Source of the DNA: Verticiella sediminum
GTDB lineage: Bacteria; Pseudomonadota; Gammaproteobacteria; Burkholderiales; Burkholderiaceae_B
DNA: 64,000 bases
Assembly (NCBI RefSeq): GCF_007558815.1
Contig: NZ_VLTJ01000024.1
Coordinates: 1 to 64,000, forward strand
Reading direction: 5' to 3'
The notes beneath the pieces were generated by a model. That model did no database searches and was not told the DNA's origin. It saw nothing but the letters and a program-made list of their open reading frames with translations. Both the position numbers and the translations under genes were made by a program. Below, piece by piece: positions 1 to 8,620 of this stretch (position 1 is the first letter of the stretch; every line of letters starts with the position of its first letter).

Positions 1-75
1 CGGCGCGTGCCGGCAGGGCGCACGCCGCAGATCCCTGGCGCATGGCCTGCGGGCCGCGGATCGAACCGGGCCGGA

Positions 76-1386
76 TCATGTGCGGCCCGCCATCGCGTTG
101 GGCAGCCAGGTGGCCAGGCCCGGCCAGGCGATCAGCGCGAAAGTGAACAGGATCATGATGGCCACATAGGGCAGCGCGCCCCAGATGACGTCGCCGAAGC
201 CGCCGCCGTCGGTGCGTACGCCGTGCACCACGAAAAGGTTCATGCCCACCGGCGGGGTGATGAGGGCGATCTCGCACATGACCACGATGAAAATGCCGAA
301 CCAGACCGGATCGACGCCCACCGCGGCCACCATGGGCACGGCGATGGGCACGGTCAGCACCAGCATGGACATGGCATCGAGGAAGGTGCCGAGCAGCACG
401 TAGAAGACCACCAGGATGAGCAGCAGGGTCAGGCGGTCCAGGCCGAACGAGCCCACCCACTGCGTGACCGCCTGCGTCGCGCCGGTCATGGAGACGGTGA
501 CGTTGAGCATGAGGGCGCAGGTGAGCACGATGACGACCATGCCGGTGGTGCGCGCGGCCTGCAGCGAGCACTGCGCGAGCAGGGCGAGCGTGAGCCTGCG
601 GTTCAGCGCGAGCAGGACCAGGGCCAGCATGACGCCCAGCGCGGCCGACTCGGTGGGCGTGGCGAGCCCGCCGTAGATGCTGCCCATCACCACAGTGAAG
701 ATCAGCAGCGGCGGCACCAGGTGGCGCAGCATGGCGAACTTGACGCGCCAGGGCACGGTGGTGCTGGCGCCGGGCGCGTGCCGGCCGGCGTCGCGGTGGA
801 ACAGGAACACGTAGAGCGAGAACAGCATGGCGAGGGTCAGCCCCGGCACCACGCCGGCCGCGAACAGTTCTCCCACCGAGGTATTGGCCAGCGAGCCGTA
901 GACCAGCAGGTTGACGCTGGGCGGAATGAGGATGCCCAGCGTGCCGCCGGCCGCCAGGGTGCCGAGCACCGGGCGGATCGGATAGTTGCGCCCGTGCAGC
1001 GCGGGCAGGGCCAGGGTGCCGACGGTGGCCGCGGTGGCGACCGACGAGCCCGAAGTGGCCGAGAACAGCGTGCAGGTGGCGATATTGGTGTGCAGCATGC
1101 CGCCGGGCAGGCGGTCCAGCCACAGCGCCAGCGCGTCGAACATGCGGTCGGCGATGCCGCCGCGCAGCAGCAGTTCGCCGAGCAGCATGAAGAGCGGGAT
1201 GGCGAGCATGGACGGGCTGTTCAAACTGCTCCACACCACGCCGCCGATCATGTCGACCAGCGGGTAGCCGTAGATCAGAAAGCCGCCCAGCGCGCCCACG
1301 GCGATGATGGACACCGCCACCGGCAGGCTGAGGAACATCAGGACGAGCATCACCAGAAAGCCCAGTCCGACCAGAGCGACGTTCAT
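76..1386 (-). CDS. dctM: TRAP transporter large permease (DctM family)
   Basis: Large membrane subunit of a tripartite ATP-independent periplasmic transporter, which imports carboxylate-type solutes using an ion gradient. The 436-residue product is almost entirely hydrophobic, with about twelve membrane segments, and the usual family length is about 425-430. The start at 1386 is chosen because GGAG lies just upstream and the residues from MNVALVG onward match the usual family N-terminus. The ATG overlaps the dctQ stop in an ATGA. It is the last gene of dctP-dctQ-dctM; the substrate is not readable from sequence. An upstream in-frame extension to 1563 would read through dctQ and is rejected. 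Confidence 0.93.
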   Translation of the reverse strand: MNVALVGLGFLVMLVLMFLSLPVAVSIIAVGALGGFLIYGYPLVDMIGGVVWSSLNSPSMLAIPLFMLLGELLLRGGIADRMFDALALWLDRLPGGMLHTNIATCTLFSATSGSSVATAATVGTLALPALHGRNYPIRPVLGTLAAGGTLGILIPPSVNLLVYGSLANTSVGELFAAGVVPGLTLAMLFSLYVFLFHRDAGRHAPGASTTVPWRVKFAMLRHLVPPLLIFTVVMGSIYGGLATPTESAALGVMLALVLLALNRRLTLALLAQCSLQAARTTGMVVIVLTCALMLNVTVSMTGATQAVTQWVGSFGLDRLTLLLILVVFYVLLGTFLDAMSMLVLTVPIAVPMVAAVGVDPVWFGIFIVVMCEIALITPPVGMNLFVVHGVRTDGGGFGDVIWGALPYVAIMILFTFALIAWPGLATWLPNAMAGRT

Positions 1387-1952
1387 TTCACGGCTCCTTC
1401 GCGTTGTGCCAGATCGTCGAGTTCGGCGGCCAGCTCCTCCTCGATGGTCTCGGGTCCGTAACGACGGTTCAGCGTGCGCCAGTCGCGGCGCAGCATCAGG
1501 CCCAGCGCCCGCGCGGCATACACGCAGGCGGCGGCCGCGAATACCGCGGTGGCGAGCAGCCACGCTGTCTGCGGGTAGATCAGCGGGGTCGCCCAGGGCG
1601 TCTGCGCGATCGAGCCGTAGCGCCAGGTATCGAGCAGGGTTGCGCCGGCGAAGGCGAGCAGCGCCAGGGCGAGCGCCGCCAGGCTCAGACTGGCCGTGCC
1701 GTTGAGGACGGCCTGCGCGCGCGGCGACATGCGCGCATGCAGCAGGTTGATGCGGATGTGCGAGCGTTCGATCAGCGCGACGGTGAAGGCGAGCGGGGCG
1801 CCCACCGCGACCGCGTAGCCGGCCAGCTCGTCCACGCCGCCCAGCGAGTGGGCGGCGAACTTGCGCAACAGAACCTCGGCCGTGATCGCCAGCGACAGGG
1901 CGATCATGATGGCGCCGAAGACCAGGCCGCAGAGGCGGGCGCAGGTATGCAT
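1383..1952 (-). CDS. dctQ: TRAP transporter small permease (DctQ family)
   Basis: Small membrane subunit of the same TRAP transporter, 189 residues with four predicted membrane segments. It partners DctM in the inner membrane. The start at 1952 (MHTCARLC) has GGGAG seven bases upstream; the longer reading to 2039 runs into the dctP coding end and lacks a ribosome site. Its TGA overlaps the dctM ATG by four bases, so the two are probably translationally coupled. About 20 bp separate it from dctP. Confidence 0.9.
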   Translation of the reverse strand: MHTCARLCGLVFGAIMIALSLAITAEVLLRKFAAHSLGGVDELAGYAVAVGAPLAFTVALIERSHIRINLLHARMSPRAQAVLNGTASLSLAALALALLAFAGATLLDTWRYGSIAQTPWATPLIYPQTAWLLATAVFAAAACVYAARALGLMLRRDWRTLNRRYGPETIEEELAAELDDLAQREGAVK

Positions 1953-1972
1953 GGCGATCTCCCTGTGCGGCG

Positions 1973-3007
1973 TCAGGGTTGCAGTGCGCCGACGGTGCGG
2001 CGCCAGTCGGCTTCGCAGTCCGGCGCCACCGCGTTGCACTGGGTGGCCCAGACCGGCAGCGAGGTCGACGTGAGCGCGGCGGCCACCGTGGCCAGATCGG
2101 CTTGCTGGACGGCGGCCCGCTTGAGCGCGTAGGGCTTGCCCTGGGTGCAGGGCTGGGCGCCGGTGTTGCAGCGCATGGCGTCCTCGTACAGTTCCTCGGA
2201 ATACGCCCAGATGTCGTCGCTCAGGCCGGCCACCGCCTCCTGCAGCGCCGTCTGGTCTTCGGGCGTCATGCGGTTCCAGGTCTTGAGGTTGATCGCGTAG
2301 CCGTTGATGGCCAACTGCAGCGCGAGCGGCAGCACGGTGGTGGCCGCCTCGGGCCAGCCCGCGGAATTGGCCGACGACGGCCCGGTCACGGCGCAGTCCA
2401 CCACGCCCCGCGCGAGCGCCTGCTGGACTTCGCCGAAGGGCATGGGCACGCCGGTGGCGCCGATGCCGGCCATGAAGTTGGCGCTGTTCTGATCGCCCAC
2501 GCGCACCTTCAGGCCTTTAAGGTCCTGCAGGCCGGCGATCTCCGGCTTGCAGAAGATGACCTGCGGGCCGGCCGGCCACAGCCCGAGCAGCTTGGCGTTG
2601 AAGCGTTCCTGCAGGCGGCGGTCCACCGTGTCGAAAAAGGCCGCGGTATTGCGGCGTCCGGCTTCGAAGGTCGTGTTCAGGCCGACCAGGTCCAGGCCGA
2701 GCAGGGACGGTTCGTCGCGGCTGACCTGGGGGCCGCGGATCGAGACGATGTCGAACAGGCCAGAACGCAGCACGCGCAGGCCGTCCGAATCGGGGATGCC
2801 GGCCACGTCCACTGGCCGGTATTCGACCTTCGCGTCCAGTCCCTGGGCGGCGCCCAGGGACTCGAAGAAGGGTTGTTCCATCTTCTGCGCGATCAGCCCC
2901 GAGCCCGCCGGCTGGCCGAGGACCTTGAGGGTGAGGGGCGCGGCCGGGACGGGGCCGGCAACGACGAGGGCGGCGACGCCAGCCGCGAGCAGTGAACGTT
3001 TGAGCAC
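1973..3007 (-). CDS. dctP: TRAP transporter periplasmic solute-binding protein (DctP family)
   Basis: Periplasmic receptor of the TRAP system. The 344-residue product starts with a cleavable signal peptide (MLKRSLLAAG, hydrophobic core, cut near PAAP) followed by the DctP fold. The stretch around LKGLKVRVGD is the conserved family region; the following residues normally include the carboxylate-binding arginine. The start is GTG at 3007 with GGAGG six bases upstream. It is the first gene of dctPQM and is preceded by a perfect operator-like palindrome at 3106-3125 and the rpiR gene, which suggests RpiR control. Substrate unknown; the neighbouring gamma-glutamyltransferase-like gene makes an amino-acid-derived acid possible. 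Confidence 0.9.
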   Translation of the reverse strand: MLKRSLLAAGVAALVVAGPVPAAPLTLKVLGQPAGSGLIAQKMEQPFFESLGAAQGLDAKVEYRPVDVAGIPDSDGLRVLRSGLFDIVSIRGPQVSRDEPSLLGLDLVGLNTTFEAGRRNTAAFFDTVDRRLQERFNAKLLGLWPAGPQVIFCKPEIAGLQDLKGLKVRVGDQNSANFMAGIGATGVPMPFGEVQQALARGVVDCAVTGPSSANSAGWPEAATTVLPLALQLAINGYAINLKTWNRMTPEDQTALQEAVAGLSDDIWAYSEELYEDAMRCNTGAQPCTQGKPYALKRAAVQQADLATVAAALTSTSLPVWATQCNAVAPDCEADWRRTVGALQP

Positions 3008-3105
3008 GGGAACCTCCGTTGGGAAAACCGGCGCCGGGGCCGGATGGCAGGGACGGCGGATGCCGGGCCCTGGCCCCGTGTTATGCAGATTTCATGCCAT
3101 TTATA

Positions 3106-3125
3106 TATGAAACTGTAGTTTCATA
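3106..3125. promoter_or_regulatory. Putative RpiR operator upstream of dctPQM
   Basis: Inverted repeat with two 9-base arms and a 2-base spacer, TATGAAACT-GT-AGTTTCATA, in an AT-rich patch about 100 bp before the dctP start. The core reads ATGAAA-N6-TTTCAT, exactly the arrangement found at 4119-4134 before rpiR. A further half-site, ATTTCAT, lies at 3089-3095. Binding by the adjacent RpiR protein is inferred. Confidence 0.7.
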
Positions 3126-3263
3126 AACGGCGAAGCCAATCGCTAGACGGGCAACCCGGGGCCGAACGCGACACCGTGGTGCGCGTGCGCGCCGAAATGG
3201 TGGCGCATGGACGTTGGCGGCACCGCGACGGTGCCGCCGCGCGGTCGGGCCGCACGAGCTGGA

Positions 3264-4112
3264 TCAGAGTTCGTCCAGCGTGTCGTTGAGGGTTTCGATC
3301 GCGCGCAGCCGCACGCGCGCCGCCCCGCCGGCCAGTTCTATCGCGCGCATGGCGATCAGGTGGCACAGCGACATCACGGCGACGTGATTGAACAGCGGGC
3401 CGGGGGCCGCGGTATGGCAGCGGAAATGCCAGCGGGCCGCCTTTTCGGGCTCGGCGCCTTCGTCGGTGACGTACAGTACGCGGGCGCCGGCGGCGGCCAG
3501 GCTTTGCACGATCTGCGGCATGCGCGAGACACGCCGGCGCAGGCCGAAGACGATGGCGCAGTCCCGGTCGCCGACGCTGGCCAGGTGTTCGCCTAGGGTT
3601 TCGCCCGCGCCCGGGAGCGTGACAACGCCGTCGTGCACCTGCAGAAGCTGCCAGCGCAGGTAGGCCGCGAAGGGATGGCCGGCGCGAAAGCCGACCACCC
3701 AGATGCGGTGGGCCGCGAGCAGTTCGCGGACCATGTCGTCGACCTCGGCCGGCGCGATCGCCGCGTAGGTCCGGTCCAGGTTGGCCTTGGCCTGTTCGAG
3801 GTTGGCCGCCATGTGCGCTTCCGGCGCATCGTCGCCCGGCAGCGACAGGAACAGGCGCGAGCCGGTCTTCTGTTCCTCGCGCGCATGGCGCCGCGCGTCT
3901 TCGTAGCTGGCGTAGCCCAGCCGGCGCACGAAGCGCGAGACGGTGGCCTTGGACACGTTCGCCAGGCTGGCCAGTTCCTGCGCGTTGTAGCTGGCGAGTT
4001 CGCCGGGGAAGTCGCAGACGAATTCGCCCAGGCGGCGTTCGGCGGGGTGCAGGCTGCCCAGGGCGTCGCGCACGCGGGCGAGAAAGGAGCGGGGGGCGGA
4101 AGCGGGTGTCAT
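3264..4112 (-). CDS. MurR/RpiR family transcriptional regulator
   Basis: DNA-binding regulator of 282 residues. The N-terminal HTH_6 domain (about residues 10-80) includes LASLANVSKATVSRF as the recognition helix region; the C-terminal SIS domain (about 125-265) normally binds a phosphosugar or related effector. The start at 4112 has no clear ribosome site. A palindrome at 4117-4136 sits immediately before the ATG, so bound protein would block its own expression. It lies between the gamma-glutamyltransferase-like gene and dctPQM on the same strand and most likely controls both itself and the transporter. The effector is unknown. Confidence 0.88.
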   Translation of the reverse strand: MTPASAPRSFLARVRDALGSLHPAERRLGEFVCDFPGELASYNAQELASLANVSKATVSRFVRRLGYASYEDARRHAREEQKTGSRLFLSLPGDDAPEAHMAANLEQAKANLDRTYAAIAPAEVDDMVRELLAAHRIWVVGFRAGHPFAAYLRWQLLQVHDGVVTLPGAGETLGEHLASVGDRDCAIVFGLRRRVSRMPQIVQSLAAAGARVLYVTDEGAEPEKAARWHFRCHTAAPGPLFNHVAVMSLCHLIAMRAIELAGGAARVRLRAIETLNDTLDEL

Positions 4113-4116
4113 TCGT

Positions 4117-4136
4117 GATGAAATTCGGATTTCATC
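4117..4136. promoter_or_regulatory. Putative RpiR autoregulatory operator
   Basis: Perfect inverted repeat GATGAAAT-TCGG-ATTTCATC (8-base arms, 4-base spacer), four bases upstream of the rpiR ATG. Its core ATGAAA-N6-TTTCAT is identical in spacing to the palindrome before dctP. The position is consistent with negative autoregulation. Confidence 0.7.
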
Positions 4137-4310
4137 GAACTATGGCGGTGAAATCGCGGTGGGGCAAGCCCGCCGCGGCCGCTGTGCCGGCCGCGCGGCC
4201 TTCCCGGGCGCCGAGGGTCGCGCCAGGCGTCGCGCCCATGCCCGTCGGCCCGGCACGCCCGCCCGGCACGCCCGCCCGGAGCGCGCGGTGCCGACGGCCG
4301 GTCCGACGCC

Positions 4311-5912
4311 TCAGAACGCTGCCACCGCGCCGTCCGAGCGCGGATCGAAACCGCCTTCCAGCGTGCCGTCCGGCGAGCGCAGCACGCAGCCGGCATGGCC
4401 GAAGGTCTCGTCGAAGTCGCCCAGCACTTCCACTTCGTGGCCGCGGGCCTGCAGGGTGGAGACGGTGTTGGCCGGGAAGCGGCTTTCGAGCTTCAGGGTG
4501 TCGGAGACCTGGCCCCAGGTCCGGCCGAGCAGCCAGCGCGGGGCGGCGACGGCGTCCTGCGGGTTCATGCCGTGTACCACGGTGCGCGTGAACACCGCGG
4601 ACTGGCTCTGCGGCTGGCCGTCGCCGCCCATGTTGCCGTAGACCATGGTGCGCCCGTCCTTGAGCAGGGCCAGGGCCGGATTGAGCGTGTGAAAGGGCTT
4701 CTTGCCCGGAACGAGGGTGTTGATGTGGTCCGGCTTGAGCGAGAACGAGGCGCCGCGGTTCTGCCAGTTGACGCCGCTCTCGCGCAGCACGACGCCCGAG
4801 CCGAACTCGTGGTAGATGCTCTGGATCATCGACACGGCGCGTCCCTCGCCGTCGATCACGCCCATCCAGATGGTATCGGCCGGACCCTTGCCCTGGCCCC
4901 ACTCGGCGGCGCGGTGCATGTCGATGCGCGCGGCCATGGCGTCCAGCGCGGCCGGTTCCAGAAAGCTCTCGGGGTCGACCGTCATGTGCGCGGGATCGGT
5001 GATGTGGGCGTCGCGCACGGCGAAGGCCTGCTTGACCGACTCCACGGCGGCGTGGACGTAGTCCGCCCCCAGCGGGTCGTGGCGGCCGGTGTCCAGGCGG
5101 TCCATGAGGCCCAGGATCATCAGCGACACCAGGCCCTGGGTGGGCGGCGGCATGTTGAAGACGCGGCCGTGGCTGTGCGCGAGCGCCAGCGGCTGGCGCA
5201 GTTGCGCGCGATGGGCCTGCAGGTCGGCCAGGGCGAGCGGGCTGCCGGCGTCGGCGAGATCGCGCGCGAGCCCATGGGCGAGTTCGCCGCGGTAGAAGTC
5301 GTCCAGGCCGGCGCGCGCCAGGTGCTCCAGGGTGGCCGCCATGCGCGGCTGCAGGAACAGGCTGCCGATGGCCGGCGCCGCGCCGCCCGGCATGAAGGCC
5401 TCGGCAAAGCCGTGAATCGGCGTGAGCTCGGCCGCCTTGCCGGCCGTGTTGCGATGCTGGCTGGCGGTGACGGGCGCGCCGTGGCGCGCATAGTCGATGG
5501 CGTCGGCGAGCAGGCGCGAGAGCGGTAGCCTGCCGCCGAGCCTGTCGCGGCTCAATTGCAGCGCCTGATCCCAGCCCGAGAGCGTGCCGGCCACGGTGAT
5601 GGCCGCGTCGCCGCCGCGAAACGGGATGGCGCTGCGCCCGGCGTAGTTCTCGATGCGTGCCGCCTGCGCCGCTGCACCGCTCGCGTCGATGCCCAGCACC
5701 TCGGTGTTGCCGGCGCCGGGCAGGCCGACCAGCCAGAAGCTGTCGCCGCCGATACCGTTCATGTGCGGATAGACCACCGCGATGGTGGCCGCGGCGGCGA
5801 CCATCGCCTCGATGGCGTTGCCGCCTTCGCGCAGGACGGCGAGCGCCGATTGCGAAGCGAGGGCGTGGGGGGCGACGGCCATGCCGCGCCGGCCGCGAAC
5901 GGGATTGGACAT
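4311..5912 (-). CDS. Gamma-glutamyltransferase family protein
   Basis: N-terminal-nucleophile hydrolase of the gamma-glutamyltranspeptidase superfamily (T3 peptidase), 533 residues. The precursor self-cleaves before a threonine, probably Thr347 in the segment ADTIWMGVID, to give large and small subunits. A later stretch with NMGGDGQPQ is the conserved substrate-site region. No signal peptide is visible, so unlike periplasmic Ggt it is probably cytoplasmic, closer to YwrD-type acylhydrolases. The start at 5912 has AGGAG eight bases upstream; an extension to 5975 has no ribosome site. Sharing strand and neighbourhood with rpiR and the TRAP genes suggests it processes an imported gamma-glutamyl or acylated compound. 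Confidence 0.88.
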   Translation of the reverse strand: MSNPVRGRRGMAVAPHALASQSALAVLREGGNAIEAMVAAAATIAVVYPHMNGIGGDSFWLVGLPGAGNTEVLGIDASGAAAQAARIENYAGRSAIPFRGGDAAITVAGTLSGWDQALQLSRDRLGGRLPLSRLLADAIDYARHGAPVTASQHRNTAGKAAELTPIHGFAEAFMPGGAAPAIGSLFLQPRMAATLEHLARAGLDDFYRGELAHGLARDLADAGSPLALADLQAHRAQLRQPLALAHSHGRVFNMPPPTQGLVSLMILGLMDRLDTGRHDPLGADYVHAAVESVKQAFAVRDAHITDPAHMTVDPESFLEPAALDAMAARIDMHRAAEWGQGKGPADTIWMGVIDGEGRAVSMIQSIYHEFGSGVVLRESGVNWQNRGASFSLKPDHINTLVPGKKPFHTLNPALALLKDGRTMVYGNMGGDGQPQSQSAVFTRTVVHGMNPQDAVAAPRWLLGRTWGQVSDTLKLESRFPANTVSTLQARGHEVEVLGDFDETFGHAGCVLRSPDGTLEGGFDPRSDGAVAAF

Positions 5913-6073
5913 GCGAGTGACTCCTGAATGGAAAGGCAAAGGGCCGGATAGCGGGCATGCCACGCAGTCCGGCACGGGCTGTCGGGATTATCGCCCTGCG
6001 CCGGGGGCGGGGAAAGGGTCGAGGGCCGGGGCGCGCCGGCGTGCCCGCGGCCGGGGCGCCTGCTATCCGGGTT

Positions 6074-8620
6074 TCAATGCCCGCCCAGATAGGCCTTGGC
6101 GAGCGCAGCGTCGGCCGCAATCTCGGCCGAGGTGCCCTGCGCCACGATGTGACCGTTCTCCATCACGTAGGCGCGATCGGCCACGGCCAGCGCGAGACCG
6201 GCCATCTGGTCGACCAGCAGCAGGGTCATGCCTTCGTCGCGCAGGCGCTCGAGCGCACCGAACAGTTCGGCAATGATCCTGGGCGCGAGGCCCAGCGAGG
6301 GCTCGTCGAGCAGCAGGATGCGTGGGCGCGACATCAGCGCGCGGGCGATGGCGAGCATCTGCTGCTCGCCGCCCGAGAGCAGGCCGGCACGCTGGTGCAG
6401 GCGCTCGCGCAGGCGCGGAAAGCGCTGCAGCATCTCCTGCACGCGCGCCTCGCGGTTCTTCGGCTGCAGGAAGGCGCCCAGGCGGATGTTGTCGAGCACG
6501 CTCAGTTCCGCGAATACCTGGCGGCCCTCGGGCACCAGCACCAGGCCGCGCGCGACGATGGCCTCGGACCCGGCGTTCGACAGATCCTGGCCTTCCAGAT
6601 GGATGCCGCCGCCGTCGAGGGGGCGATGCAGGCCGCTCAACACCTTCATCAGCGTGGACTTGCCCGCGCCGTTGGCGCCGAGCAGGGCAACCGCCTCGCC
6701 GCGGCGCACCTGCAGGCTGATGCCGTGCAGCACGGGCTCGGCACCGTAGCCCGCGACAAGCTCGCCCACGCCCAGCATCTCGCCCGCGGGCGGCTTGCGG
6801 CCAGCGCCGGCATGGCGCGCGGCCTCGAGCGATTCGCCCAGGTAGGCCTGCTGCACGGCCGGATCGGACTGCACGGTGGCGGCGTCGCCGGCGGCCAGCA
6901 ACTGCCCGGCATCCAGTACCACGACGTGGTCCGAGATGCCCATGACCAGGGCCATGTCGTGTTCGACCAGCAGCACGCCGATGCCGGCGTCGGCGATGCG
7001 GCGCAGCAGGGTGGCGAGCGCGTTCTTGTCCTCGCGCGACAGGCCGGCGGCAGGCTCGTCGAGCAGCAGCGCCTCGGGGTCGAGCGCGAGGGCGCGGGCG
7101 ATTTCGACCAGACGCCGGTCGACGTGCGGCAGGTCGGCCGCGCGCGCCGTGGGAGAGCCGGTATAGCCGCACCAGGCGAGCAGGGCGCGGGCGCGCTCGA
7201 CGCGGCTCGCCTCGCGCAGGCGGGCCGCCCCCAGGATCGGGCCGAGCTTGCCCCGGTTCATGGCGAGCGCCACGTTCTCCTCCACGCTCAGCCCGCCGAA
7301 GAGCTGCGAGGTTTGGTAGGTGCGGGCGATGCCCAGGCGCGCCAACGCGAGCGCCGGCTTGCCCGCCAGCGCCTGGCCGCCCAGCGAGAACTGGCCCGCG
7401 GTCGGCCGGTAGAAGCCGCTCAGCATGTTGAGCACGGTGGACTTGCCCGCGCCGTTGGGCCCGATCAGGCTGGTCACCGCGGCGTTGCGCGCCTGCAGGC
7501 CGAGATCGCCGACCGCGCGCACGCCGCCGAACTGCATGGTCAGCCCCTGGGCCGAGATCGGCTGGCGGGCGCGCGCATCGAGCTGGACCGCGCCCGCGGG
7601 CGCCGGGATGCCGTCGGCTGCACCGGCCTGCGCGCCGAGGCGCTGGCGCAGGCGCTGCAGGAGGCCGACCAGGCCGCCGGGCGCCACCCAGAGCACCACG
7701 AGCAGCAGCAGCCCGAAGAACAGCAGGCGGTATTCCTCCATGCTCGAGAGCAGTTCGGGCAGCATGCCGACGATGAAGGCGCCGATGAGGGGGCCCGCCA
7801 CCGAGCCCGCGCCGCCGATCATGACCACCAGCACGAACAGGATCGACTGCACGAAGCCGAAGGTGTGCGGTGTGACGAAGCCCGAGAGCGGCGCGAACAG
7901 CGCCCCGGCCGCTCCCGCGCAGGCGGCGGAGATGGCGAACGCGACCACCTTGATCGCAAGCGGGTTCAGGCCGATGGATTCGGAGGCGGTCTCGCTGTCG
8001 CGCACCGCGCGCATGGCTGCCCCCCAGGTGCCGCGCGAGAGCCAGGCGTAGCCGCACAGCGCGACAGCGGCAGTCGCCAGGGCGAGCAGGGCCACCGCCC
8101 GTTCGTCGGCGCCCAGCGGGCCGAGGCCGGGCGGCAGAATGCCCATGATGCCGTTCTGCCCGCCCGTGAGATCGCGCATCTCGACGATGCCATGTTCGAC
8201 GATGAAGCCGAAGGCGATCGTGATCATGGCCAGGTACGGGCCCTTGACGCGCAGGGCGGGCAAAGCGAGCAGCGCGCCCATGGCCGCGGCGATGAGTGCG
8301 CCCAGCGGCCAGGCGAGCCAGAAGCTCAGGCCGGCCCGGGTGGTGAGGATGGCCACCGTGTAGGCGCCGATGGCATAGAAGCCGACGTGGCCGAACGACA
8401 CCTGGCCCGTCAGGCCGAGCAGGACGTTCAGGCCGATGCCGACAACGGCGAGCAGGGCCACGTTGGCCAGCACGAACACGTAGTAGTGATTGACGGTGAG
8501 GGCCATGACGGCCCCCGCGCCGAAGAGGGCGATGAGCGCGCCGATCTGCAGCGGCGAGCCCAGGCCGAAGGGGCGCGGCGGCGTGCGCGGCGCGGCGATG
8601 GCGGAAACGATGGCGTTCAT
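6074..8620 (-). CDS. LivM-LivG-LivF fusion: ABC transporter permease with two ATPase domains
   Basis: Single 848-residue polypeptide carrying three subunits that are normally separate in branched-chain amino acid type ABC importers. Residues about 20-325 are a LivM-type permease with about nine membrane segments. Residues about 350-597 are a LivG-type ATPase (Walker A GPNGAGKST at 387-395, Walker B LLLDEP near 518). Residues about 614-848 are a LivF-type ATPase (Walker A GANGAGKST at 648-656, signature LSGGEQQ, Walker B LLLDEP near 773). The first ATPase has LPHVDRRLVEIARAL where LSGGQ is expected. The start at 8620 has GAGGTGAAG upstream and overlaps the livH stop in ATGA. No stop interrupts the frame between domains. 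Confidence 0.93.
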   Translation of the reverse strand: MNAIVSAIAAPRTPPRPFGLGSPLQIGALIALFGAGAVMALTVNHYYVFVLANVALLAVVGIGLNVLLGLTGQVSFGHVGFYAIGAYTVAILTTRAGLSFWLAWPLGALIAAAMGALLALPALRVKGPYLAMITIAFGFIVEHGIVEMRDLTGGQNGIMGILPPGLGPLGADERAVALLALATAAVALCGYAWLSRGTWGAAMRAVRDSETASESIGLNPLAIKVVAFAISAACAGAAGALFAPLSGFVTPHTFGFVQSILFVLVVMIGGAGSVAGPLIGAFIVGMLPELLSSMEEYRLLFFGLLLLVVLWVAPGGLVGLLQRLRQRLGAQAGAADGIPAPAGAVQLDARARQPISAQGLTMQFGGVRAVGDLGLQARNAAVTSLIGPNGAGKSTVLNMLSGFYRPTAGQFSLGGQALAGKPALALARLGIARTYQTSQLFGGLSVEENVALAMNRGKLGPILGAARLREASRVERARALLAWCGYTGSPTARAADLPHVDRRLVEIARALALDPEALLLDEPAAGLSREDKNALATLLRRIADAGIGVLLVEHDMALVMGISDHVVVLDAGQLLAAGDAATVQSDPAVQQAYLGESLEAARHAGAGRKPPAGEMLGVGELVAGYGAEPVLHGISLQVRRGEAVALLGANGAGKSTLMKVLSGLHRPLDGGGIHLEGQDLSNAGSEAIVARGLVLVPEGRQVFAELSVLDNIRLGAFLQPKNREARVQEMLQRFPRLRERLHQRAGLLSGGEQQMLAIARALMSRPRILLLDEPSLGLAPRIIAELFGALERLRDEGMTLLLVDQMAGLALAVADRAYVMENGHIVAQGTSAEIAADAALAKAYLGGH

